Shown here in pieces: positions 33,640 through 47,110 of a stretch of DNA of 64,000 nucleotides. The stretch comes from Chrysomallon squamiferum (taxonomy: Eukaryota > Mollusca > Gastropoda > Neomphalida > Peltospiridae), in NCBI GenBank assembly GCA_012295275.1, contig CM022668.1:13689522-13753521 (forward strand), in the 5' to 3' direction. A program made the position numbers and the translations under genes. A model generated the notes under the pieces. It searched no databases. It was not told the origin of the DNA and was given only the letters and a program-made list of their open reading frames with translations. Each line of letters starts with the position of its first letter. Position 1 is the stretch's first letter.

Positions 33640-35235
33640 CCGCACGAATGTTCAGCTCTCCTTGTAAGTAATTAATTCAGTAACAAAGAAAATGATAGCA
33701 TCTTATCAGGCAACCTTTAATTAGCATGAAGCAAAGGCACTTCAAAATATCGGTATTGTACTATAAAGTTAAATATACATATATATTCCTACAAAGGTAT
33801 CTAGGTACTTAAACATTTGTCTCGTTAATGTTTCAACAAACTGATCCAGAATAGTGTTAAGACTTAATTTCCAGAGAACATATGATTCTACATCCATTAA
33901 AGCCAAATTACTGTGCTTTTCATCTTTCACAGTGGATCACAGGTAGCTATTTCAGAGCAGAAAAAAACAACCTCTCTCCAGAACAGTTTGTATCGAGAAG
34001 TGACAAGCAAATACGTAAAAAAAAAATATACATTTTTGGAAACGTTTCTTGCATTTAATTTTTAACAGTTTAAGATGGGGGGTGCGAGTAACTATGTGTC
34101 AAAATTTGACCCTTCATTTTTGTTAATGTTTTTTTGTTTTATGTTCTTTAACTCACTCTTAGCGTCTCTATATCAAAGAGGATTCCTATAAATCAATTTC
34201 ACTGACGCGCATGAAGCGTTTGCCGTGTGCATAGAATTAACATATAACACTAAGAGAGAGAAAAGAAAATATTGCATATATCTTTTGTAAAACATTTCGT
34301 TATGAGCTTTCACAAAAAAGAAAAAAAAGAAGAAAAAAAACATTCAGAATTAACTCCACTAATACCCTCTTTATCAAAAGAGGGGACTTTACACTTCGAA
34401 CTTTTTGGTGGGCTCTCGACATTTCACAACGTCCCTTCTCACGAACTGCAAGCTCTCGTTTCATATAGTGTATTACAATAATATTAGAAATGGAGTAACT
34501 AATGGAATAACAAAGAAAATAATATCATGTTTTCAGTCAACCTTTAATTAGCATGAAGCAAAGCAATAGTAAAAATACCAGTAATGAACTGCAAAATCAG
34601 TTCGGGCCTGACTGTGTCAAAGTTTCACATAAACTGACCCATCATTTCTTTTCGAGTAGATTAACTCATCCTTAGCGTCTCTCCTATCAGAGGATTCCTA
34701 TAAATTAATTCCACATTCTTATGACATTTAACACTAAGACAGAAAAAGAAAAAGTTTGCATATATGTGTTCTAAAATGTTTCATTACGAGCTTCGTAAAA
34801 ACATAAGTTTCAAAATTAAGAAAGAAGAATATAAACTCAACTAATATCCTCTTTATCAAGTTCTTTATCAAGAAAATACCTAAAGTTGATAAACTGATTA
34901 ATTATATTATTTATTACAATTTAATTAAATTCAAAATGTCTTACAAGAAGCCATAGTTTCTCTTTTTCGAAATTTAATAAAATTCTGAAACTGAATGCAG
35001 CTCGGGCTGTTCACTAAAGAATACAAATACTCGTTGGTGCTTTATATAAGTATTGATGAAACAGCACCGCTCCTGAGGAAAACGAATTTTCCCAAAACTC
35101 GTATTTCTATGACTAAATAACAACGCGCAAACCAACTGTGACATACCAGCTATTAATACATTGAATTATTGTGTACTTTGTGGGTTTTAAATTAAAATTA
35201 AAATAATGATGTAATAAATATGTTACTTTATCATA
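33640..35235 (+). repeat. Dispersed repeat R1, two partial copies abutting GIMAP-3
   Basis: The first part (33,640-34,310) and second part (34,380-35,235) each carry R1 landmarks: TTTAATTAGCATGAAGCAAA, ATTAACTCA.CCTTAGCGTCTC and AACTGAATGCAGCTCGG. The repeat ends in AATAATGATGTAATAAATATG and CTTTATCATACCAAT, directly joined to the GIMAP-3 coiled coil. Confidence 0.6.
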
Positions 35236-36096
35236 CCAATATCGTGTTCTTTGGCTTCTTTTCTTTCCATGAATTCTATCTCAGATTTTTCTTGCTGCTG
35301 TTGTATTGCTTTTTCGTTTTCATTCAATTTTTTCTGCTCGCGTTCCTTGGCTTCTTTCATACTTTTTTCAATTTGTTCCATCATTTCGTTCTCAGCTTTT
35401 TCTCGCTCCTTTTGTATTTCTTTTTCTTTCTTTTTCAGTATTTCTTTTTCACGCTTTTGTACTTCTTTTTCAGCCTTATCCAATAATTCTGATTTAAAAT
35501 AGTTGCCATGACTTTTGTTCACATTTTCCTGTATCTTCTTCATCAGGTCAAAACCATTTTCTCCTTCTTCTTCTCATCTCTTTCGCGATTGTTGAATCCG
35601 ACATATCTTTGTCCACATTGTTTAAGTAATTGTTGAAGGTTTTCTGGTGCGTACTCCAAATATTCTTCAAGGCTTACATCATCTGCTTCAAGGTTGTCTA
35701 ATCCGGTGAACAACAATAACAGGTAATTAAAGAATGCGTTTCCAAAGGTGTCCTCGAAGCACCGAATTGTTTTTTCATCTTGTTCAGTAAACCTCCCAGT
35801 CTTGATAACCATGATGAAAGCATGTGGTCCTGGAGCACTCATCGTTATACACTTGATGATTTCTTTCGGAATCTCTCCTTGTGGAACGTTAGCGTCGAAT
35901 GCTCCTGGTGTATCAATGATGACAATGTCATGACCAAATCGACTTTTGTGTTCTGCCTTGCAGGTTGAAGTAACAGATTGACCAAAAGGTTTAGAAACAA
36001 AACGTGTCTCTCCTAGGATGGTATTTGCTGTTGCACTTTTTCCTGAGCCAGTAATTCCAATTAACACAATCCGCAGTTCTTTGCCAGTAACGGAAT
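35236..36096 (-). pseudogene. GIMAP-3: truncated, frameshifted GIMAP GTPase
   Basis: The exon begins after acceptor ATTTTTTCAG then ATTCCGTTACTG. The GTPase domain is well kept: [18 protein letters not shown]-loop, [28 protein letters not shown] and [14 protein letters not shown]. At about 35,545 one base is missing relative to GIMAP-1 and -2 in the codons after KMVL, which brings a stop. The coiled coil continues in another frame (KKIQENVNKS, then EKEVQKREKEILKKKEKE) until about 35,236, where R1 sequence begins. The tail and 3' UTR are lost. A short product with only the GTPase domain is conceivable, but pseudogene is the better call. Confidence 0.85.
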
Positions 36097-36430
36097 CTGA
36101 AAAAATTTCAAATGCATTTAATGTTGCAATGTAGAATCGAAGATATTATTTTTATCTTCTCATTGCTGCTCTTATCATTGTTAATATTCTAAATCATTAT
36201 CATTATCATCATTATGATTTATCTACTTATGAAAATATCTGTCAGTCTGTGTATCGGTGGAAGCATTATTTTCATTCCGTTGTTGTTGTTGATAAAATTA
36301 AATAATCATTATCATCATCATTATGATCATTTTCATTAACTTAACCACTACTACCACAATATTACAACTACTGTTCTTACAACTCTCTCTGTTTTACTGC
36401 CTCTCAAATCACTAGCACTGTTAGTTGTAC
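36097..36430 (-). other. Conserved intron segment upstream of GIMAP-3
   Basis: CGAAGATATTATTTTTATCTTC, ATCATTATCATCATTATGAT, TTAACCACTACTACCACAAT and TACTGCCTCTCAAATCACTA parallel the segments upstream of GIMAP-2 and GIMAP-4. Confidence 0.65.
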
Positions 36431-36479
36431 AACGATCGCTTCAAACCCAATCCTATTGCCACTCTGTCTACAGCTACTA

Positions 36480-36760
36480 TTACTATGTTTTGTTAACTAC
36501 TATTACTGCTCTCTTTACAACTACTATTACTGCTCTCTCTACAACCGATATTACTAGACACGCTACTACAACTAATATTATTAGGCTGTCTATAATTACG
36601 TATAGTAATCTCTCTACAAGTACTATTACTAATCTCTCTAGATCTATGGTTACTACTTCTGTCTACGACTAATATAACTATTTTTTCTATAGCTACTATT
36701 ACTACACTCTCTACAACTACTGTTACTACTATATCTACAACTACGTTGACTACTCTTTCT
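36480..36760. repeat. Irregular CTACTATTACT-TCTCTACAA minisatellite
   Basis: About a dozen degenerate 20-25 bp repeats of the type ACTACTATTACTGCTCTCT. This is the same repeat type as at 31.8-32.0, 38.5-38.8 and 48.0-48.6 kb. The Thr/Ser- or Val-rich open frames here are artefacts. Confidence 0.7.
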
Positions 36761-36829
36761 TCAACTACTGCTATTCTCTGTCTAGAACTACTGTTACTAC
36801 TTTCTTCATTTCGCACTGAGTGGTAAGCG

Positions 36830-38500
36830 CATGTTAGACAAAGTTAGATGTTTACACAACTACTGTTTTAATGATAATCCTGTGAAGTAAACATTTCCTT
36901 GTTAAAGAAAACATGGCACATTTTGCTGTTATACCAGCTTGTCATTTCCAATTGCCTCGACTTCATAATTCTATGTACAGATACCACAGAAAAAATGTTT
37001 TTTACTTCTCGTACGACACATTTGTTTTGGACCTAATTTATTCAGTCGGTTAATTTCGAAGGCCTTTCACATTAGATGATTAATAAATAAATATATATAT
37101 GTTTTTAAATCTGATAGTTAACCTGGCTCAAACACATACAAATACACACACGCACATACAGATTCATACAAATCACACAGAGTATAAATAAAACATATCT
37201 GAAATAGATTACTAATTTAGTTACCAAAGGTGCTTGATCCCAAACATATGTTTTGAAATAAGAAATAACTGCCTGTTTGGGCAAGTTCGTAAGTTAACAT
37301 TGGTGTATTAGACTGTTAAACATGCCAATGGGGAAAAAAATAAATAATAAATAAAATAAAATAAAATAATATGACGGAACCTCATTAGTGCCTCTTAGCA
37401 AGACTTGTTTTTATTCATAATTTTATATTCTATGTGGTGAATTATATAATATTCACAAAACACTTATTTATATGTGCCCATTTAAAGCAGAATTTCTGCT
37501 ACATTTTATAGTAAGTATATTATTACATTACGGTCATATTTACTCAGCTATCGTGTATAATCTTGTTTATAATTCATATTTTAACAGTTCTTAAATGTTT
37601 ACCTAATTGATGTGAGAAAATTTGGGTAAATACACAAAAACTAAATAGGAGAGTGTTAGCAGACGTACATGGGCTTGTTAGAAGCTGTATTATATAATTA
37701 GGGGACGTTCTATTATTTTATAAACTAAGAAACTCTGGGATTAACAAACTCAAAATTGGAGTTTAAGTTGCAAAGTAAATTCAGAAAAGGCTGTTTGCAG
37801 AGGGCTTTCATGAACGCCTGCGCGATGGCTGCACATATTCGAAGTGACAAGTAAATATGTAAACAAATGCAAAAATTTGGAACAGTTTGTTGCGTTTCAG
37901 TTTCGAGAGTTTTAACCAGCAGAAGAATTAAAATTGGGAGGGGACCCTCAACCATTCGTCCCATCCGTGATAGTGCATCAAAGTTTCATATAAAATCACA
38001 CATAATTTAAAATAAAATAAAATAAAATAAACAAGAAAATCAATCAATCAGTCAATAAAACATTGCATAGCTCATGGCTCTTGGTCGACCCCTAGGCTTC
38101 AAGCTAGTCACCTGGTAACATAGCACTGATTCTAAAGAAAACGTATTTCGACCTAAATAACTATTAGCCATCAACACATAATTACCTCTATCGGTTAATT
38201 GTTTTATTAACTTTTATTTTATACTTCTCGGGTCGATTCACTTGTTTTGGACGTAATCTAATTAGTCTGTTAATTCCTATTTGTTGTTTTATGATAACCC
38301 AGACCACACGTTTTATGTTATATCAACCTTTGATTTATAATTTTGTTTCTTCAGCCATGCAGACACACACAAACTCATTCGAACACACCAACACATGCAT
38401 TCATAAACACCAAATAGCGTAGAAATAAAACATAATGCAGATTACATATACAGAAACAAAATCAAGAATTTTAGTTGGGCAGAAACGAAATACCTCCGGT
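36830..38500 (+). repeat. Gene-free stretch with R1 fragments
   Basis: R1-like segments at about 36,990-37,330 and 37,540-38,480 (GAAGTGACAAGTAAATATGT, CTCGGGTCGATTCACTTG, TAATCTAATTAGTCTGTTAA), plus an (AAAAT)n run near 37,340-37,370 and another at about 38,010-38,030. No gene is seen. Confidence 0.45.
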
Positions 38501-38539
38501 TGAAAAATTCATCAATAATTCAGTTACCGAAAAATGAAT

Positions 38540-38770
38540 GGTACTTTTACAACTCTCTACAATACTATCTCTACACTATACAACTAATACTACTACTCTC
38601 TCTCTCTTTAACTATTCTCACTACTCTCTGTACAGCTGATATTACTACTGTCACTCTAAAAATAATATTCCTACTCTCTCTACAACAGCTATTAATGCTC
38701 TGTACAACTACTATTACTACTCTCTCTCTCTGTACAAGTACTATTACTACTCTGTCTATAACGAAATGAA
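38540..38770. repeat. CTACTATTACT-type minisatellite, second block
   Basis: Degenerate repeats of ACTACTATTACTACTCTCTC. It may mark the position of a further GIMAP intron whose exons are gone. Confidence 0.6.
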
Positions 38771-39109
38771 GTCGGCTAGGAATGTTCAGCGTATTATTAG
38801 TTTGTGATAAGAGTACTCTCTGTTGCTTTATACAAAAAATCTCAGTTCCTGAGGAAAACGTATATCCCTAAATGCAGCTTGTTACGATCGATCGATCATT
38901 CATATCTAGTTTCCCGATATCTGGATCAACAAGTAACATATTTGTTTTATCGTTTATTATATCCAACTATACATATTATACATATTATGTTTAACGTAGG
39001 CTATTTGTATGTGTCTTTATGTACAGTATATACATGTGTATCTATAGTATTTATATGTATGTTAACACTTTATGTTTAAATTAAGTTATTTATAGTGTTG
39101 TTTGTTTTG

Positions 39110-39131
39110 TTTCTTTATTTATTTATTTATT

Positions 39132-39163
<32 letters not shown>

Positions 39164-39400
39164 ATCCATATTATGTAAGAAGAAATGGAATGAAATAAAA
39201 ATAAAATAAACAAACAAACACATAAACAAACATACAAATCAATAAATATACATACAAATAAATAAGTAAATAAATAAATAAACTAACAAAATTAAACAAA
39301 TAAATAAATAAATAAACAAATAAACAAAATACAAACATACAAACAAATATACATACATACAAATAAATAAATAAACAAAACCAGTTTTAATTGAAATAAT
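39110..39400. repeat. (TTTA)n, (TTA)n and (AAAT/AAAC)n simple repeats
   Basis: Long runs of 4-bp A/T-rich repeats. The Phe/Leu/Tyr-rich frames they create are not genes. Confidence 0.85.
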
Positions 39401-39479
39401 AGTCGTGTAAATCTCGTGAAAATTACGTAAACATTTTCTCAAATGGCATTATTAATAGATATATATCGCGCATAAATAC

Positions 39480-40697
39480 ATCGTGCATAAGTGAAGTTAA
39501 GACATTGTTTAGTACTTTATAAACATATTCTTATGTGACATTTGATACGTGTCAACGTATAAAGATCTGTTTATCTAATACATTGTTCTGTGAGTATAGC
39601 GTACTTATTCTTTTAATTATTTTATTTACTGCAATTTAATTAAGGTTAAAACGTCTTGTCCGGAGCCATATTTCGAGTTTTCCTCAAGGAAAGAAAATCC
39701 TAAAATTCAGTTCAGTTACGACTGCTAGCCTCAGAATTAATTTCTGATCGCCGCCTCACGACAACAGTTTGTATCGAGAAGTGATAAGTAAACGCGTAAA
39801 CAAATGTACATGTTTGGAAAAGTTTCTTGGATATGATTTCTAATAGTCTTGACCAGCTTAAAAATTCAGATTAGTGGTGAACCCTGCTCGTTCAGTCCGG
39901 ACCGTTCGTCAACATTTCTGAGAGCCGCTTGACAGCAAATACAGCACAGTACCCGTCGTTGCATGAGAGAAGGGTTGGTAAGATATTATCAGTAAGATAT
40001 TAACCCAATGTACGGGCCTTAGCCTTCGAGCTTTCTTTTTTGCCTGTTGACATTCGCCAAAGTCCCTATCCCGAATTCTACACTCTCCCTTCGTTCAACT
40101 TATTGCAATAATATTACAAATGAAATAATTAATGGAGTAATAAAGAGCACCTGTAATTAGCATAAAGAAAAGCAACACCAAAATACCGTTACTGTGTTGT
40201 AAATTAAAAAGATACAGAGGCCTACATATGTATCTAGGAACGTAAATATTATTCTGGTTAATCTTTCAGCAGACTGATCCAGAATATTGTTAAAATATAA
40301 TTTCCGGAATAAAAGTATTCTACACTCATTAATGCCAAATTACTGAGATTTTCACCTTTCGGAGTGGATCGCGTTTAAGAGCAGAAAAAGACGAGTTTGT
40401 ATCGAGCAGTGATAAGCAAATACTTAAACAAATGTACAAGTTTGGAAAGATTTCTTGCATTTTATTATTAGAAGTTTTGACTAACTAAACAAATACAATT
40501 TCGCATAAATTAATTCATAATTTATTTTTTATATAGTTTAATGCATCCTTGGCGTTTCTCGTATAAAGAGGATTCCTATCAATTTCACTGACGCGCATGA
40601 AGCGTTTGCCGTGTACATAGAATTAACATTTAACACTAAGAGAAAGTAAAAGAGAAAAAGGATTTCATATATGAATTGTCAAATGTTTCATGATGAG

Positions 40698-40739
<42 letters not shown>

Positions 40740-41440
40740 AAAACTAAAAATAAATTTTAAAATTAAGAAAGAAATAAACAATCTCCACTAACTCTTTTTA
40801 TCAACATAAGTATTTTGTTGATCCTAATTACTTTTTATTAATTAATTTATTTATTTCTTACTATTTAATTAGATTTTAAAATCTTACCCAAAGCCATATC
40901 TTCTTTTCCCAAGGCAGTAAAATCCCAAAACTGAATTCACCTCGAGCTGTTCACCAAAGAATTACTTTGTGATAGCCTCTGGACGACAAATACAGTACTC
41001 GTTGGTGCTTTACGTAAGTATTGATAAAACAGCTCCGTTCCTGAGGAAAACGTATTTCCCCGAAAACTCGTATCTCTGATGACTCACTTTCGTTTATCGG
41101 TTAACAGTTTTATGAACTACCTGATCATGTGTAATGTATAACGAAAATAACAACGAGCAAACTGAGTGTTACACAAGATATATTAATAATTTGAATTATT
41201 GTGTACGGTGTGGGTTTTAAAATAAAATTAAAATAATGATGTAACAGACATGTTATGTTATCATACCAACATTAGATATTTATGTTTCTTCAAACATGCT
41301 ACATACTGATAAACATGCATACAAACCACATATAGTATAAAATACAATACATTTAACACGAACTTTTTATTATGGTTGAACTCCTTCTGTTTCATAAATT
41401 CATTAGTAATTTAATTACTTAGAAACTGAAACAATAATAA
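39480..41440 (+). repeat. Dispersed repeat R1, most extended copy
   Basis: It contains the R1 landmarks in full order: GCCGCCTCACGACAACAG, GTATCGAGAAGTGATAAG, CCTTCGAGCTTTCTTT, TTATTGCAATAATATTAC, AGTGGATCGCGTTTAAG, TTTCACTGACGCGCATGAAG, GAATTCACCTCGAGCTG, CCTGAGGAAAACGTATTTCC and TTAAAATAATGATGTAAC. It can serve as the reference copy. A (TA)n run at 40,702-40,736 interrupts it. I see no open frame or clear terminal repeats. Confidence 0.6.
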
Positions 41441-41447
41441 TAATAAT

Positions 41448-41480
<33 letters not shown>
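41425..41480. repeat. (AAT)n-(AAC)n microsatellite
   Basis: Trinucleotide run. Confidence 0.85.
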
Positions 41481-41798
41481 AATAATATTCCTGATATAAA
41501 ATGAATTTCTAGGATTGCTTTTCAGTGCTAGGAACGTCAAAAAGGGTGGTGTTCACATTTTATATCAGGACATTCCAATAATAAAATTGTAAAAATAATT
41601 ATGGAGAAGTAGGCTGTTGGAAAATTAATTGAAAGTAGGTTGATATAAACAAATGGAGACACTAATGAATAATAAATAAATAAATAATTTAACAAATATT
41701 TAAATAAAGCAAAGAAGATAACAAATAAAAACAGGAAACAAAAAAATTAAAAATTAAAAATTAAAATTTATATCCATCTATATGTATGTGTGTGTGTT

Positions 41799-41855
<57 letters not shown>

Positions 41856-42315
41856 GAACGTGGAAAGGAAATTCATATAAATTATTTATTTTCTTTCTTA
41901 ATATATTTCATTGTCATTGTTGGGCTAAAAATTGAAATATATATATTCTCAGAATTAAACTGCTGATGTATTTTTCAAAATAATTATGTACTACTGCTTA
42001 TGAATATATTCAGAAACAAGAGAAATAGTTTAATTAGTTTCATATGTATGCTACTTATTTGTTTTTGTTTTTCTTGTATATTTTGTCTTTCTTTCCCTCT
42101 TCTTTTTTGTTTTTATTTGCCCCTTTTTTCTTCGTTTTTAGTTATTATTATTTTTTTTTAGTTAAGTAATTAATTGATTGATTAATAAATGTATCTATTT
42201 ATTTATTCTAATTATTTCTCTGTTTATATTTGTTGTTTATTAAATTATTTATTAATTTCATTTGGTCGTTTGTTTGTTTGCCTTATAGTTGATTTGTTGG
42301 TTGGTTAGTTTTCTT
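41480..42315. other. Intergenic, AT-rich
   Basis: No gene. It holds a (TG)n-(TA)n tract at about 41,786-41,843 and T-rich sequence. The segment near 41,870-41,920 is an inverted match to about 44,000-44,045. Confidence 0.5.
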
Positions 42316-45074
42316 CTCTGGACAGTGCAATGGATGTTACTGTGTTGTATTTGTCGTCAACGGGCTACCAGAAACTAATTGTGTATTTCTCCTTAATTAC
42401 ATTTAAAGGGTTTGGACTTGAGGAGTCCTGAAAGTAAATATCAACAGCTACTTTGTCACGTTCCTAGCACCAAAAAGCAGTGTTCGGAGAAATACATTTT
42501 ATCTCAGTGACAGGCCTACTCTTTTTTAAAGCGACAATAAGTTAATTATAAATGCAAAATCATATATTAGATCTTTCCAGCTGTAACCATTTTGAAGTGT
42601 CAAATGTCAAAGCAGTTGTAAAATTTTTTAAAAATATCTTATACTTTCCTTGATCAGTCAGCTCTCATGTGACAAACACAAAGACGAGTTTGGCTAGAAC
42701 GAGTTGGGTGATTCATATGATTCAGACCTTTGTTGATAATGAAAAGATAGAAGCTAATTTTCAAAATGATCTGAAGTTAAACTTGCTACCCTTGACAACA
42801 AATACAACACACGATTCTTTGCTGCTTTATATAACGGTTCTCAAAACACTTATATGCTGACGTAAATGTATTTCCCAGAAAACTGTCCTAGCACTAAAAA
42901 GCGCCTTTTGTTAGGTATACAATACTTTTTTCTCAGGACAGAAGCGTCTTGCCAAATGTTTTATAAAGCAGCAGTAATATAAACTGCACTCATTAAAGAG
43001 TATTTTGGACAAATCAGCCTTTGCAGATAAAACCATTATGAAATGTCACGCATCAACGCATTTATAAATCAAAGAATACACACTACGTTATGTCATCTCT
43101 CATGCAAAAAAAGAAAAACAACCCAGAAAGGACGAATTTATTCTCATAGTTTTCAGGTCAACCAAGTTCCTCTTGTTAATAATATTTCGTAACCTTTGAC
43201 CTCCTCATCTAATATTCATCACATTTGCACGCCAATTATTTTGCTAATAGTTAATTCAAATACAAAGATCTGCAGTACTAAGTAATTATGTATTCTTCAA
43301 AATAAACAATGAGCATTACACAGGTTTAATTTCTAGGTAACTAAAATAATGAACAGAACCGTCAATTTCTCTATAAATGAATTATTGATGTAGTTCGGGG
43401 GTAAAACAGCATTTTTTTTCATAGTGTTCTAAACACCTAGACATGACAACTAGCTCTTAAAGCAGTTGCATCGTGACAGTAACGTATTTCAGTGGTCACA
43501 TAAATTCCCTTTCATGTCTTGCATATCATGTATTCGTGTAATCTTTTAGAGATCGAAATTGTTAAGTTTTATTCTCCCGCTTTGACTTATCATTAGTAGC
43601 CTCAAGCAGTTTTCGGAGTAATATATTTACGTCGTGAATAGAAGTGTTTTATAAACCGCTACATAAAGCAAGAAAGACTGGTGTGTTGTATTTGTCAATG
43701 GTTACTGGAGTATTAACATTTACTATTCAGATCCCTTTTAGAGGATATGAAAATATTTTTTTCTTTTTCAACAAAAGCCTGAATCATATGAATCACCCTA
43801 CTCGTTCTAGCCAAGCTCGTCCTTTCTGTTTGACCGCAACATGACAGGTCACTCATAAAAAAAATTATAATATGTTTTAAATCACCCTACTCGTTCCAGT
43901 TAAAGATAAATTTAATCGAGATTTCTAATAAAGGTTTGAAAATGTATAATGGCTTACACCAAGAATTTTCATAACGCCATTGTAGAGTGTTTACTTTCAT
44001 AGAAATATATTAAGAAAGAAAATAAATGATTTATATTATTTTAGTTACGTAGAAACTATACTTGTGTAATTCTCATTGTTTATTTTGAAGAAAAAAAAAA
44101 AAAACAATTACATACTACTGCAGATGTTTATATTTCAACTAACCTATTAGCAATATAATCGACATGTAAATCTGATGAACATTACATCAGTAGGTCAAAG
44201 GTTACGAAATGTCATTATCAACGTGAACTTGTTTCACCTGGTAAATACAAGAACAAATTAGTACTTTCTGTTTTTTGTATGAGAGATGACTCATAACGTA
44301 GCGTGTATTCTTTGATTTATGTCTGACATTTCATAACGGTTTTATCTGCAAAGTCTGATTTGTCCAACATATTCTTTTATGAGTGCAGTTTACATTATTA
44401 CTGCTTTGATAACATTTGGCAAGACGCTTCTGTTCCTGGAGAAAAAAAAATGCATACCTAAAAATATTGCATTTTAGTGCTAGGACAGTTTTCGGGGAAA
44501 TACATTTACGTCAGCACAGAAGTGTTTTGAGAACTGTTATATAAAGCAGCAAAGAATCGCGTGTTGTATTTCTTGTCAATGGTAGCAACAGTAAAACTTC
44601 AGATCGTTTTAGAAGAAATGCAAATACCTTTTCATTATCAACAAAAGCCTGAATCATAAGAATCACGCTACTTGTTATAGCCAAGCTCGTCCTTTCTGTT
44701 TGACCGCAACATGACAGCTCACACATAAAAGAAATTATAATACTTTTTAAATTCTTTACAACTTTAATGATATTTGACGTTTCGTAATGGTGACACGTGG
44801 AAAGATCTATGTATCTAATATTATTACTTACAGTTTATTTATTGTTGCTTTATAAAAGGCTTGGCAAGACTCTTCCGTTCCTGAAGAAAAATATATTTCT
44901 CCGAAAACTGCGTGTCAATGCTTCGAACGTGAAAAGGCCGTCTTGTTCGTATTTACCATCGAGAAACCCCAAGTCCAAGCCCTGTAAAACTAATTAAGGA
45001 GACATACAGAATTAGTTTCTGGTAGCCCGTTGACGACAAATACAACACAGTAACATCAATTGCACTGCCCAGAG
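42316..45074. repeat. Large imperfect inverted repeat (foldback-type element)
   Basis: The left arm (42,316 to about 43,360) is the reverse complement of the right arm (about 44,035 to 45,074). The outer ends CTCTGGACAGTGCAATGG and CCATTGCACTGCCCAGAG-like sequence pair. So do TCAACGGGCTACCAGAAACT, GAACGAGTTGGGTGATTC, CCTAGCACTAAAA, GGTAACGAAATATT-type sequence and CAATGAGCATTACA. The arms are diverged. The roughly 670-bp spacer holds a third partial copy (43,560-43,860) in right-arm orientation. Open frames in the arms are not conserved. It is possibly a foldback transposon or two inverted insertions. Confidence 0.75.
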
Positions 45075-45199
45075 TTCCTTCTACCAGTCTAACAACGAAT
45101 CCGTTAAACCGCAAACACTTGTACATTAAGAAAATATTGATTAAATTAAAATAAAATACACTTGACGTTCGTGTCATAAATTGATCTTCCGATGTATTT

Positions 45200-46520
45200 T
45201 TGATTTCACAGATACTTTTTTTATTGCCAAATAGTGTTAATAAATGAATTAGTCGTACGGCTTACTTTGCAATAACAATTCTTAAAATTTTACAGTTGGA
45301 ATGTTCTGATAGAAAATTTTGACACCACGGATTATTCACGTTCCTATACATTTTTCATCAGAACAGAAGTGTGTTGCTAAATCTTTTATAAAGCAACATT
45401 AAGTAAACTATATTTACAGAATAATGTATTACATGAAGAGATCTTTGCATTGTTGTATTTTTAGTCAAGCTGCAATCAGAAATTAATTATGCTGATAACA
45501 GTCCTAACTGAATTCAATTTTGGAATTTTATTAACTTGGGGAAAACACGAATAAGTCGAATAACTCGTTTTACGCTTAATTAAATTTTAAATGAAACTGA
45601 TACGACAGACGGTAAGGATGCATTAAACTATATAACAAATAAATTATCGTACAATTTATCTGAAATTTTAGTTTTTTAATTAGTCAAAACTGTGAAAAAT
45701 GAAATACAAACTGTTCTGGAGAGAATTTTTTTTTTCTGCTCTTAAATGTATTAAGAATTACTTGTGATCCAGTCTCAAAAGCTCAGTAATTTGGCACTGA
45801 TGAATGTAGAATCGTCTGTTCTCTGGAAATTGCATTTTAATAACATTCTGGATCAGTTTGTTGAAAAATCAACGAGAAAAATGTTTACATGGCTAGAAAC
45901 ATATGTAGTCTTCGTTATTTCTTAAGTTACTGTGTTTCTTTCCTTTTATGCTAATTAAAGGTTCAAACATGTGCATTTGTTTACTTATGTACTTGTCATT
46001 TCTCGCCACAAACTGTTCTAGAGAGAGGTCTTTTTCTATTCCTAAACGTGATCCACAATGAAATAAGAGAAGCTCACCAAATTGGTATCAATCCAGGCAG
46101 ACTTGTCTGTGCTCTGGAAATTAAATGTGAACAGTATTCTGGATAAATGTATGTACAGATTAACCAGACAAATGTTTAACTACCTTGATACTTATTTAGG
46201 TATATATATATTTGATTTTACAGTACGTTACCGGTATTTTTAGTATTGCCTTGCTTCATGCTAATTAAACGTTGACTGAAAATGTGGTATCATTTTCTTT
46301 CTTACTCCATTAATTACTCCATTTCTAATATTATTGCATTAAATTGTACGAAATGTCAGCGTGAAATTCGCGGCGAGGGGCTTTGGGGGTCGATAGGCCG
46401 ACAGAATGTCGAAGCCTAAAAGCACTAGCACGGGTTAATACCGCACTGCATCTTGCAACCCTTATCTCAAGCATTAACGAGTATTGTACAGTGTATGTCG
46501 TCAAGCGGCTATCAAAAACT
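45200..46520 (-). repeat. Dispersed repeat R1, inverted copy
   Basis: The reverse complement carries the R1 landmarks in order. On the plus strand these read GTCCTAACTGAATTCAA, AGGATGCATTAAACTAT, GTGATCCAGTCTCAAAAGC, AAATTTGGCACTGATGAATG-like sequence and GCTTCATGCTAATTAAACG. It flanks the GIMAP-4 duplicate as another R1 copy flanks exon A of GIMAP-2. Confidence 0.55.
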
Positions 46521-46629
46521 AATTCTGTGGTAAACAGCTTTAACTGAATTGAATTTTGCGATTTTATTAACTTGGTGAAAAGACCAAATAGGGTAAGAAG
46601 TTATTTCAGTCGTTTTACAGGTGAATACG

Positions 46630-47110
46630 TTGATTACATCAGACAAGCTGTGTGGCTTTGTGAGCTCAACACAGTTTTATAGACTTGACGTGTCTTCTGG
46701 CCCAGTATCCTGCTGCTTTTAGCCTATTCCTGACGGTCGTGTAGGAAAAGACTCAGCCTGACAACAACTGTTATCATAAAGATGTGTTTGTGTTACATGG
46801 CAGGCGTCTAACAAGACTCAGCAATGCTGTTTCCTGTCTTATTGTTGTCTTTAGATGTCTGCCAAGTCTTGGACGATCTTTAACATCATTGGCAGCTCTG
46901 TGTTTGTTCAACTGTCTTGAAATGATGGAAACTTTGCACCCATATTGACGTCCAATTTGGCTGATGGCCATTCCTGCATTTCTTATGTCAGTAATCTGCC
47001 ACATTGTAGCCTCTGACAGTTTACAACGTGCCATGACAGTTGTGATACTGAATATTCAGTGCAAACTGACTGGAATGAGTATGACATATAATTATTACAA
47101 ACCAGATTTC
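46630..47110 (-). mobile_element. Tc1/mariner-type transposon, best preserved transposase N-terminus
   Basis: On the minus strand an 86-residue open frame starts MARCKLSEATMWQITDIRNA, continues with ISQIGRQYGCKVSIISRQLN and ends near NTNTSL. It matches the paired-like helix-turn-helix and GRPRK-type region (DRPRLGRHLKT) of Tc1 transposases. The catalytic domain is missing. It is the counterpart of 33,070-33,570. Confidence 0.82.

Noticed and set aside
36490-36816. Thr/Ser-rich and Val-rich frames on both strands
   Set aside because: They are the product of an irregular CTACTATTACT minisatellite.
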